Below are positions 28,414 to 36,636 of a stretch of DNA of 60,357 nucleotides, piece by piece; the stretch's first letter is position 1; each line of letters opens with the position of its first letter. Below the pieces are notes generated by a model. The model had not been told where the DNA came from, did no database searches, and worked only from the letters and a program-made list of their open reading frames with translations. The DNA comes from Flavivirga aquimarina (GTDB lineage Bacteria; Bacteroidota; Bacteroidia; Flavobacteriales; Flavobacteriaceae), in assembly GCF_030540835.1 (NCBI RefSeq), contig NZ_JAUOEK010000082.1, forward strand, positions 1-60,357, read 5' to 3'. The position numbers and the translations under genes were made by a program.

Positions 28414-30810
28414 ATGTCCAGTTTAAAATTTAAAACACTGTGTTTTTTTAGTGTTATTCTTTTTTCGATTCCAATTTTTTCACAGAAGAAACAAGTCGAT
28501 TTTAAAGTTGATTACAAATCTTTTCTATCAAAACATGATATGCTTTGGGATGTTGTTCCCGATAAATGGCAAACAGCACCGTATACAGGTAATGGAAATG
28601 TTGGGTTTCTTTTTTATCAAACAAAAAAGAAAGGAAATAATGTGATGTCTGTTTACGTAGGCAGACATGATTACTATGACCATAGAGAAGCTAAAACTAA
28701 AGACGAAGAAATGCTATGGATAAAGCGCAGTAGGTTGCCTTTAGGTCATTTTGATTTGGTTTCGAAAGGAAAAGTAATAGGAGTTGATATGCGTTTAAGT
28801 TTATGGAATGCAGAATTAACCGGAACAATCACGACATCGAAAGGGACTTATGAAATTAGAGGATTTACGCATAGCGAAAAAGATATTATTTATTTTGAAA
28901 CAAATGCAGGTAAGGATGAAAAAATAGAAATGACATGGTATCCTGAAGCTCCAATACCTCCAGTATATGAAGCACTTGAAAATGGAGGCGGACCAAAAGG
29001 AAGTGCTTGGGATAAAATGCGTGCAACACATTTAGAAATGCCTCCAAAACCAACATTTAGTTCAAAAAACGGTTATGATTTTTGTTATCAACCCTTGTTT
29101 AATAATAGAGGGGAAACCACAACAGGATGGAAAATTACAGGTAACCCTTCGGGGAAACAACAATTAATTACGAGCGTTCACCACAGCTATCCCGAACATA
29201 ATTCTTTAGAGATTGTAACTAAAAACTTGACAGTTGCAGAAAAACTTATGGAAGAAAATAGTTTTGTGACTTCTCATCAAAAATGGTGGCATGATTATTA
29301 TCCTCTAAGTTTTTTAACCATCAACGATGCTGAAAAAGAATCGTTTTATTGGATACAAATGTACAAATTGGCATCTGCCGTACGAGGTAATGGGCCTATT
29401 TTAGATTTAATGGGACCATGGTACAATAGAACGTTTTGGCCTATGGTTTGGGGCGATTTAAATGTGCAATTAATTTATTGGACACATTTAACGGCAAATA
29501 GAATGTCTATAGGAGAATCTTTACCAAATAATATTGATAAATATGCTGAAAATTTAGAAGGAAATGTTCCGGATAGATGGAAAAATAGTGCTGCCGTGGC
29601 AGCTTTGTTGCCTCAAGACTTAATAGCTTATAATGGTGCAAAAGTACCCGATATGTTAGCATGGATGCTAAACGATTATTGGTTGCATTGCAAATTTGCT
29701 GGAGATGATATTCGTATGCGTGATAAACTATTTCCTATATTAAAAAAGACAGTGAATAGTTATTTGAATTATATAAAGGAGAATCCTGTAGATTCCAATG
29801 ATGGAAAAATACATATTAAAAATAGTTGGTCTCCAGAATATAAACCTGGACACGGTCAAGATATAAATTTTACACTAGCATTAATCCGATGGAGTTGTCA
29901 GACTTTAATTGATATTAATAACGAACATGCTTTAAATGATCCATTACTAAAGGAATGGGAGTATCTGTTAGATAATTTGGTGGAATTTCAAATTGATGAA
30001 AATGGACTTAGAATAGGAAAAGATATTCCTTTTTCTTTACCCCACCGCCATTATTCTCACTTGTTAGCTTTTTATCCCTTAATGGTTATTAGTCCAGAAA
30101 ACGAAGCGGATAAAAAACTATTACGTACCTCACTAGACCATTGGTTGGATGTTACGTTTAATAGTGGAATAGCAATAAAAGCAATGCCAGTAACAGGTTA
30201 TACCGCAACTGGTGCTTCCTCCATGTACGCCTGTTTAGGAGATGCTGAAAAAGCCTATTACTACCTTGATTTTTTAATAAAGCATAAAAATATTTCATCA
30301 ACAACTATGTATGCTGAGGGGAAAAGTAACCCTGTTATTGAAAGCCCTTTGTCTTTTACAACAAGTTTGCATGATATGATGCTTCAAAGTTGGGGAGGAA
30401 AAATAAGAGTGTTTCCTGCGAGTCCTAAAAAATGGGAAGACGTTGCGTTTCATGATTTAAGAACACAAGGTGCTTTTTTAGTTAGTGCAAAAAAGGTAAA
30501 TGGCACTACAGAATTTGTGTCTATAAAAAGTTTAAAAGGAAATATTTGTACAGTGCAGATAGATATTAAAAACCCTAAATTTTATATTAATGGTAAAGAG
30601 CGTTTTATAAAAAAGGGAAAGGATGGTTTTTATACTATTGATTTGAAAGTAAATGAATCCGTAATTATTACTTCAAAAGATATAAGCAATGTTAATCTAA
30701 CTATTGAAGAATTACCTAAAAGTGATGATGAAATAAATTTATTTGGATATAGCTCTAGAACAAAAAGATTACCAAGTCATCAATATTATTCATCATTTCA
30801 AAATGATTAA
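28414..30810 (+). CDS. GH95-like alpha-L-fucosidase/galactosidase, divergent
   Basis: 798 residues with a signal peptide (about 1-24). Architecture follows GH95: an N-terminal beta-sandwich (about 30-285, with YTGNGNVGFLF), a helical (alpha/alpha)6 barrel (about 300-680) and a C-terminal sandwich. Landmarks: PMVWGDLNVQLIYW (343-356), SWSPE with Glu475 as likely general acid, Asp483 nearby, HRHYSHL (544-550), and MLQSWGGKIRVFPASPKKW near 655-675. GH95 enzymes invert alpha-1,2-linked fucose or galactose. The lack of the usual LQGIWN and GWSLAW blocks shows a distant subgroup, so specificity is open. The substrate in this locus is probably fucan oligosaccharides. The DUF1080 gene follows after 64 bp. 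Confidence 0.83.
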   Translation: MSSLKFKTLCFFSVILFSIPIFSQKKQVDFKVDYKSFLSKHDMLWDVVPDKWQTAPYTGNGNVGFLFYQTKKKGNNVMSVYVGRHDYYDHREAKTKDEEMLWIKRSRLPLGHFDLVSKGKVIGVDMRLSLWNAELTGTITTSKGTYEIRGFTHSEKDIIYFETNAGKDEKIEMTWYPEAPIPPVYEALENGGGPKGSAWDKMRATHLEMPPKPTFSSKNGYDFCYQPLFNNRGETTTGWKITGNPSGKQQLITSVHHSYPEHNSLEIVTKNLTVAEKLMEENSFVTSHQKWWHDYYPLSFLTINDAEKESFYWIQMYKLASAVRGNGPILDLMGPWYNRTFWPMVWGDLNVQLIYWTHLTANRMSIGESLPNNIDKYAENLEGNVPDRWKNSAAVAALLPQDLIAYNGAKVPDMLAWMLNDYWLHCKFAGDDIRMRDKLFPILKKTVNSYLNYIKENPVDSNDGKIHIKNSWSPEYKPGHGQDINFTLALIRWSCQTLIDINNEHALNDPLLKEWEYLLDNLVEFQIDENGLRIGKDIPFSLPHRHYSHLLAFYPLMVISPENEADKKLLRTSLDHWLDVTFNSGIAIKAMPVTGYTATGASSMYACLGDAEKAYYYLDFLIKHKNISSTTMYAEGKSNPVIESPLSFTTSLHDMMLQSWGGKIRVFPASPKKWEDVAFHDLRTQGAFLVSAKKVNGTTEFVSIKSLKGNICTVQIDIKNPKFYINGKERFIKKGKDGFYTIDLKVNESVIITSKDISNVNLTIEELPKSDDEINLFGYSSRTKRLPSHQYYSSFQND

Positions 30811-30874
30811 TTATGTATGAACGCATCAAAAATTTAACTTTAATCATAGGGATTATTTTAAAAATTATAAAAAA

Positions 30875-31714
30875 ATGAAAAAACCAAACTTTACCCAAAT
30901 GTTGAAACTAGTCTTGTCTTTTGGTTTAATAATTATTTTTTTAGAGTGTGCTCAAAAAGTAACCAATATTGGTGAAGACGAAGGCTTTAAAAAAATATTT
31001 AATGGCGAAAATTTAGAAGGTTGGTATTTGAAAATTAGAAGTGGAGATGAAGAAATGGCAAAAAAAATATTTGCTGTAGAAAACGGAGAGATTCATGTGT
31101 TTAACAAAGATTTTCCAAAAGAATATAAATTAAATACAGGGGAGAATGATACGCATGGACTTATATATAGTAAAAAAGCGTACAATAAATACATATTAAG
31201 ATTTGAATATAAATGGGGTGATAGAATAGCCAATAATTTTGGAAGATGGCAATATGATGCAGGTGTATATTACCATGTAACTAATGATGCTGTTTGGCCT
31301 GTAGGGATAGAGTACCAAATACGATATAATCACTTAAATAATAAGAATCATACAGGAGATTTAATTAGACCTAAAGGAGTAAATTACGATTGGTATAGTA
31401 CAACAGACGGTAAAACGTTTTTACACCCAGATGATGGAGGAATACCCGAACAAAAAAGACATTGGTTGCACTTTGCGAAACCTACCCAGAATTTTAATGG
31501 GGTAAATAACCAATGGAATAAATGTGAGATTATTGTTATGGGTGATAAGTACTCTATTCATAAATTAAATGGTGAAATTGTAAATATGGCTTTTAATTTG
31601 AAACCAAGTTCTGGGATTTTTGGGTTTCAATCAGAAACTGCAGAAATTTATTATCGAAATATAGAGATCAAAGAATTTGATAAATTCATACCTATCGAAC
31701 ATTTTTTGAAATAA
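30875..31714 (+). CDS. DUF1080 (3-keto-disaccharide hydrolase-type) lipoprotein
   Basis: 279 residues with a lipobox at Cys25 (..FLEC|AQK). The remainder is one jelly-roll domain of the DUF1080/PF06439 type: FKKIFNGENLEGWYLK (about 38-53), HGLIYSKKAYNKYILRFEYKWG, a middle Trp/Tyr-rich part, NQWNKCEIIVMGDKYSIHKLNGEIVNMAF, and a final GIFGFQSETAEIYYRNIEIKE. This fold resembles LamG/GH16-like sandwiches. Members are known or suspected to hydrolyse 3-keto-glycosides or to bind glycans. It is common in PULs of marine Bacteroidota. It lies 64 bp after the GH95-like gene, probably in the same transcript, and is followed by a strong terminator. Confidence 0.85.
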   Translation: MKKPNFTQMLKLVLSFGLIIIFLECAQKVTNIGEDEGFKKIFNGENLEGWYLKIRSGDEEMAKKIFAVENGEIHVFNKDFPKEYKLNTGENDTHGLIYSKKAYNKYILRFEYKWGDRIANNFGRWQYDAGVYYHVTNDAVWPVGIEYQIRYNHLNNKNHTGDLIRPKGVNYDWYSTTDGKTFLHPDDGGIPEQKRHWLHFAKPTQNFNGVNNQWNKCEIIVMGDKYSIHKLNGEIVNMAFNLKPSSGIFGFQSETAEIYYRNIEIKEFDKFIPIEHFLK

Positions 31715-31795
31715 AAAAAGTATAGGGTAAAGGCGGACAGATTTGTTCCTTTATTGGAACGTATGAAGAAGGTATTCCATCAAGTTTTTTTGTAC

Positions 31796-31840
31796 AAAAA
31801 GAGATCGTCTAGAAAGTAATTTCTAGACGATCTCTTTTTT
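31796..31840. terminator. Bidirectional intrinsic terminator
   Basis: Perfect 15-bp stem: 31801-31815 (GAGATCGTCTAGAAA) with 31820-31834, loop GTAA, A-run on the left (31796-31800) and T-run on the right (31835-31840). It separates the convergent DUF1080 gene and the T9SS operon and should end both transcripts. Confidence 0.9.
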
Positions 31841-31877
31841 ATAAAATAATTGACGTTAAATATAAAATTTCATCACT

Positions 31878-34022
31878 TTATTTTTTTACAAAACGAAAAG
31901 ACTGCTTTTTATTGTTTTCAAAAAGAACTTTAATAATAAAGGTTCCGTTTTTTAAATTAGATATATCATATTCATTTTTGTTTTCAGAAAATGACATGAT
32001 TTTTTGACCTAAAGTATTAAAGATTGTTGCAGATTTTATTTTTTGAGATAAGCTAAATGTATTATCTATAGGGTTAGGGTATAGATCGATAGGATTATTA
32101 AAATTGATATCATTATTTATAGATAGGGTAGTAGGGTCTATCGTTTTATCTACCCAATTAAAAACAGTTTCTTTAGTCTCTAGATTAACCGAAACATCTA
32201 GGTTTTCAAAAGAACGTTCATATAGATATCCATTTTTGATAGGGTCGCCTAGAGGAGCCCCTAAGTAATAATGAAACTCGTCTATAAAACTAGTATTCCA
32301 TAAATCGGAACTAGAGCTTAAAGCATTTACTCCTGTTGTATAACTAAAATAAGCATTCTCTTCTGCAATTATTAAAAAGATTGCTAACGGAAAATAGACA
32401 TGTTCTTTGGTATAGGCTAATAATTCATCATCATCTGTTGGCTTTTCTTCTTCAGTAGCAGAGCCCGGACTTGTTTGAAAATTTATCATTTTTCCTTTTT
32501 GTAATGCTTCTCTCATTAACTGAATAGAAACAGCAATTGCATCTGCATTGGTTTGACCAGCACTAGGGAAATCCCAACGTTCCATATACGAACCATCCAT
32601 TATGTCCATTAAACCTCTAGAAGCTCCAGCACGTTCATTTCTTAAAGTATTCCCAACTAATAGCTTATTTGGAGGTAACTGATTATATAAATCACTTAAC
32701 ATTCTAGTGTAGTTATTTGATGGAGTAGTACCATCTCCTAAAAAAACATCACCATTAACATCTGGGTTTACTACCTTGTCTACAAAAACACCATCAATAA
32801 CATCTAAATTGGCCATTTCTAAACAAGTATCAATCCACCAGTCTCTCATACCTTCTACATCTTGATTATACCAATAATATAAATCTTTAAAAAGGTAAAT
32901 TTCTCCGTTTTCGTATGTGCTCCAAGCAGCTGCATTTTGATCGTATTCTATATTAGCTCTGTAACCACCATAGTTTATATAAGTATTGTAATAAAAAAGC
33001 GTAGTTAAGTTTGGGTTTAGAGCTTTAATTCTAGTTGCTGCGTTTTCTATTCCATCTTCGATATAAGTGAATCCTTGAGCGTTCGCTTTTTCTAACATGA
33101 TTAATTGAAAATTGTCTGCAATATCTTTTATTTGTTGATCTGAAAAAGCTTGTGCGTTCCTTGCAGCTACCCATCTAGGTATTTTATTCCAAGAAAAACT
33201 AGGAAATGTTGTTTTATTTTCTGTTTGCGCAGGGTAATCATGATATAGAGTAGGTCCTTTTTCAAAAGTTGAGTAATCGGTTACATCCCACACCGTATTA
33301 TTTGGTCCATTTATTTTAATATTAAATGTTAATGATGTAATTGCAAATTCACGTGTAACAGTAGTAGGACTACCTGCTCCTGTTACAGAAAACGAATTAT
33401 TTATACCTGATGGAGAAAAACTCTTATTGCTATCCATTTCAAAAGACTCTAAATTGTTACCAAGACCAAAAATCATGGTATGGTCACGCCCTCCATTAGT
33501 CTCAATTAAATCAACAAGCGTAAAATCAGACTCATGAGTGAAATCAGAACTCAGTCCATTAACCATAAAGTTTTTAATTTCATAAACTAATGATTCACCA
33601 GGGTCAACATCAAAATCTCCAAAAACGCCCCAAGTATTATTAATTATTGTTACATCAGATTGTGTTCCATAATTTGAAACAGAAGAAGCATTTTCATCTG
33701 CACTATAGTTATACATTGCTCCAGTATAACCTTTTACACTTAAGTCAAACGAAACGAGATCATTATTACCATCTTTATTAAAATCACTTCCATTAAAAGT
33801 AATTGAATATATTAAATCGTTATTATTTCTAGTTTGAGAGCAATTGATATTCCCAGATGAATAATTTTGAATTATAGATCCATTATTAATAATGATGTCT
33901 TCATTAACTTGAGCTGTATCTCCTGCATTGGGATTTAATACAATCCATAAATTTGAAGTTTGAGCATATAAGCATTGATATGCTGTAAAGAGTAAACTAA
34001 TTAAAAACAATTTTTGTTTCAT
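31878..34022 (-). CDS. T9SS-secreted putative TIM-barrel glycoside hydrolase, paralogue 3 of 3
   Basis: 714 residues with a signal peptide (about 1-21). Residues about 24-255 form an unrecognised beta-rich domain (LWIVLNPNAGDTAQVNEDI..). Residues about 272-635 match the family at 9870 and 19845: PSFSWNKIP (274-282), ALNPNLTTLFYYN, Asp415 in DGVFVDK, Glu481 in GSYMERWDF, and a final RSFENLDVSVNLETKETVFNW. The last roughly 70 residues (LYPNPIDNTFSLS..GQKIMSF..FVKK) are a type A T9SS sorting domain, so this copy is exported to the surface or medium, unlike the other two. That makes it the best candidate of the three for an endo-acting enzyme on the intact polymer (inference). Last gene of a three-gene operon; the upstream gene stops 4 bp before its ATG. 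Confidence 0.78.
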   Translation of the reverse strand: MKQKLFLISLLFTAYQCLYAQTSNLWIVLNPNAGDTAQVNEDIIINNGSIIQNYSSGNINCSQTRNNNDLIYSITFNGSDFNKDGNNDLVSFDLSVKGYTGAMYNYSADENASSVSNYGTQSDVTIINNTWGVFGDFDVDPGESLVYEIKNFMVNGLSSDFTHESDFTLVDLIETNGGRDHTMIFGLGNNLESFEMDSNKSFSPSGINNSFSVTGAGSPTTVTREFAITSLTFNIKINGPNNTVWDVTDYSTFEKGPTLYHDYPAQTENKTTFPSFSWNKIPRWVAARNAQAFSDQQIKDIADNFQLIMLEKANAQGFTYIEDGIENAATRIKALNPNLTTLFYYNTYINYGGYRANIEYDQNAAAWSTYENGEIYLFKDLYYWYNQDVEGMRDWWIDTCLEMANLDVIDGVFVDKVVNPDVNGDVFLGDGTTPSNNYTRMLSDLYNQLPPNKLLVGNTLRNERAGASRGLMDIMDGSYMERWDFPSAGQTNADAIAVSIQLMREALQKGKMINFQTSPGSATEEEKPTDDDELLAYTKEHVYFPLAIFLIIAEENAYFSYTTGVNALSSSSDLWNTSFIDEFHYYLGAPLGDPIKNGYLYERSFENLDVSVNLETKETVFNWVDKTIDPTTLSINNDINFNNPIDLYPNPIDNTFSLSQKIKSATIFNTLGQKIMSFSENKNEYDISNLKNGTFIIKVLFENNKKQSFRFVKK

Positions 34023-34026
34023 GTTT

Positions 34027-36597
34027 TTATTTTTTAATTAACTTGTTGATAATTAGTTTTTCAGGAGTACTTATTTTTACAAAATAAATTCCTGAGTTTA
34101 AGTCACTAACAGAATAACTACTTTGTGGTTTGTTAAAGTGCTTTACTTGTTGTCCTGAAATATTATAAATTCTAACACCTTGAATATTAATTGTGTTTAA
34201 CTGAAATGATGTTTTTACAGGATTGGGATATATGAAAGGTGTTATTTCTTGATTTGAATCTACTTTAGTTTTAGTCTTTAAAGCAGAAGAGCTTGAAGAT
34301 TCAAAAACTTGAACTTCTGCAAGTGATAAAGAAGCTCCTGTATTACTCCTTACTCTTATTATATTTCCTGCAGCACCATTTGCATTTACAGTAATTGATG
34401 GATCTGGGTAACTATTAACCACCTTAGCAAAATTTCTGGTAGACTCATCATAAACTAATACTGTAAAGTTTGATAATCTTGTTAAACAACAACTATCAGT
34501 TCTTCCAAAAATATTAATATCTCCTATGTTATATGTATCATCTAATGTTACTTGCCAGTAGGCGTTTGTTTCTGAGGCTGTATGTGTAACTGATCCGTCA
34601 GAATAGGCTCCATTTGTGTTATCATCAATAGCTCCTGATGCCACTCCATCATGCAATGTTGAAGATTGTCTTGCAGTACCATTTAAGGCAAGGTTTTTAG
34701 GGGCAATTTCTTCACATAATTCACATTTAACGTCAGATTTTAACTCGTCAAAATAATATACCAAATCTTCGTCTAATGTTAGCCCATCTTCATCTATAGG
34801 GTTTGTATAGTCTTTAGCAAACATAATATACATTCGGTCATAATCACTTAAGTTATCATCTGTAAACGTAAAACTTAATTCTTCCCATGTATTTGTTTGT
34901 GTAAAATAGGCTGTTTTACTTATTTGATTTACAGTATCTGTATTGTCTCCTGCTGCATTTTTAAGGAATAGAGTAACGCTTCTACTTTTTTCATCTAATA
35001 TATTTATTTCATCTATTGTTTCTGGTTTAAACAAAGCGTTTAAAACGAAAGTCACACTGGAGTTTTCTATAGTACCATCTGTAAAATTGTAATCAATTTG
35101 AGCAAATTTATAGTCTCCTGCAGTTTTGATAAATTTATTAGCGATATTTGAAGTAGATCCGTTCGCAGTAATTTCAGCATCTAACGAAAGATCATGATTT
35201 TCAGTATATACCCCTCCAACATCTCTATATTTATTTATACCTATAAATGCAGGTAATTCTGTATAATCTAACCAAGAATAATCTGTTTCAATTATTGGCG
35301 TTTCCGTTTCGTCAATATTACCATTATATTTCATTGCAGAGCTATACATAAGACCATCAGTCGTATTTACATTTATATAATATACTTGAGCAGCTTCTGG
35401 AAGACTTGCAACAATATTTCCAGAATTAACACCTTCTGTAATTGTTGCATTTATTGTTTTCCATTCAAATTCTTCATCAAATTTGCCCCATTCTCTAACG
35501 TCTGTACAATAATAAAGTATAGCACTAGTTAAAGCGCCTTCATAATTGTAGTTATAATTTAATTCCAGATTTTCATCAATAGTCTCTGATGTAAATTCTA
35601 CAGGTTTCAATATTGATGAATCAAATCCAGTAATATAGTTTGCAAAATCATAAATCTCTTCAGGAGTCCATCCAGCTGCATGTCCATGTGGCATAACATC
35701 TTCTATTCGTAAATATTTATCTGGACTAGCAGATGCTTCAAAGGTTTCTGTGAAAACATTTAAGGTAAATTGTAAATCTTTATTTCCATTTACAAATAGC
35801 ATAGGTGCAGTATGTAAGGGTGCATATAATGAAGGTTCCCAATTTTCTAGATAAAAATTCTGTGCAGTTGAAGTCATTCTAGATAGTTGGTTAGAATAAA
35901 TAGGGGAATCAAATAAATACCCACAACCGTAAACAGGTATTATAAAGTCCAGACGCTCGTCAATACCTGCTAATACAGTGTTATTAATACCTCCCCATGA
36001 AATTCCTGTGACACCAATATGATTTGTATCCACATGAGAGGTAAAGTTTGTATCTCTCAATAAACTATTGGCTAACATTGCATTTGCTATTGCATGGTAG
36101 AACCATTGATCTCCTAATGCTTCATCATTGTCTGAGAAAAAATATTCTTGAGAAGGGCCTCCATATGTCCATGTTTCAGAATCATCGGGAACCGTTCCTC
36201 TTAAAGATAGCGCTATGGCAATATATCCTTTATTTATCCACTTGTCAACCCAAGCTGTGTAGGCTCTACCACCGCCTCCGTGTATTAAAATTACTGCCGG
36301 AACTTTTTCGCCTTCAACTAAACCTTCTGGTTCTCCATACCAACAAAAAACCTTAGTTTTATTTTCTGTATTTAATGCTTTAGAATACGGTAACCCGTCA
36401 AAAAACATACCTTTAATAGTTCCAGCTGCAGTAGATGTATTATACGAATCATATGCAGTTGTAAATTCAAAGTTTGGAGCATTGTAGACTCCACTTGCTG
36501 TTAAACTATTTTTTATAAATTCTGGACCACTTGTTTGTGAATTTATAGGTGTACAGAATAGAACGATTGCAATAAATTGAATAATATTTTTTATCAT
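34027..36597 (-). CDS. T9SS-secreted alpha/beta hydrolase (acetyl esterase-like) with F-type lectin domain
   Basis: 856 residues with a signal peptide (about 1-20). Alpha/beta hydrolase (about 35-325): oxyanion motif LIHGGGG (104-110), nucleophile elbow GISWGG with Ser200, acid Asp274 (NGNKD), His304 or His306 (MPHGHAAGW). It resembles acetylxylan-esterase/dipeptidyl-hydrolase folds. A beta-rich module spans about 440-625. The F-type lectin domain (about 635-765) has His672, Arg699, Asp701 and the Cys703-Cys704 pair of the fucose-binding motif. A T9SS type A sorting domain occupies about 785-856. Predicted to bind fucose-rich glycan outside the cell and remove acyl groups, for example acetyl. 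Middle gene of the operon, 39 bp after the gene at 36637. Esterase activity is inferred from the fold. Confidence 0.85.
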   Translation of the reverse strand: MIKNIIQFIAIVLFCTPINSQTSGPEFIKNSLTASGVYNAPNFEFTTAYDSYNTSTAAGTIKGMFFDGLPYSKALNTENKTKVFCWYGEPEGLVEGEKVPAVILIHGGGGRAYTAWVDKWINKGYIAIALSLRGTVPDDSETWTYGGPSQEYFFSDNDEALGDQWFYHAIANAMLANSLLRDTNFTSHVDTNHIGVTGISWGGINNTVLAGIDERLDFIIPVYGCGYLFDSPIYSNQLSRMTSTAQNFYLENWEPSLYAPLHTAPMLFVNGNKDLQFTLNVFTETFEASASPDKYLRIEDVMPHGHAAGWTPEEIYDFANYITGFDSSILKPVEFTSETIDENLELNYNYNYEGALTSAILYYCTDVREWGKFDEEFEWKTINATITEGVNSGNIVASLPEAAQVYYINVNTTDGLMYSSAMKYNGNIDETETPIIETDYSWLDYTELPAFIGINKYRDVGGVYTENHDLSLDAEITANGSTSNIANKFIKTAGDYKFAQIDYNFTDGTIENSSVTFVLNALFKPETIDEINILDEKSRSVTLFLKNAAGDNTDTVNQISKTAYFTQTNTWEELSFTFTDDNLSDYDRMYIMFAKDYTNPIDEDGLTLDEDLVYYFDELKSDVKCELCEEIAPKNLALNGTARQSSTLHDGVASGAIDDNTNGAYSDGSVTHTASETNAYWQVTLDDTYNIGDINIFGRTDSCCLTRLSNFTVLVYDESTRNFAKVVNSYPDPSITVNANGAAGNIIRVRSNTGASLSLAEVQVFESSSSSALKTKTKVDSNQEITPFIYPNPVKTSFQLNTINIQGVRIYNISGQQVKHFNKPQSSYSVSDLNSGIYFVKISTPEKLIINKLIKK
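34285..34695 (-). repeat. F-type lectin module, copy A (near-identical to 36910-37320)
   Basis: About 410 bp encoding the fucolectin domain and the following ESSSSSA linker. It is nearly identical at the DNA level to copy B in the neighbouring gene, including long exact runs and most synonymous positions, while the flanking parts of the two genes are unrelated. This indicates recent duplication or ongoing gene conversion. Confidence 0.9.
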
Positions 36598-36636
36598 TAC
36601 TTTATATTTTTAGGTTAAGTTTTTACTAAAGAGGGT

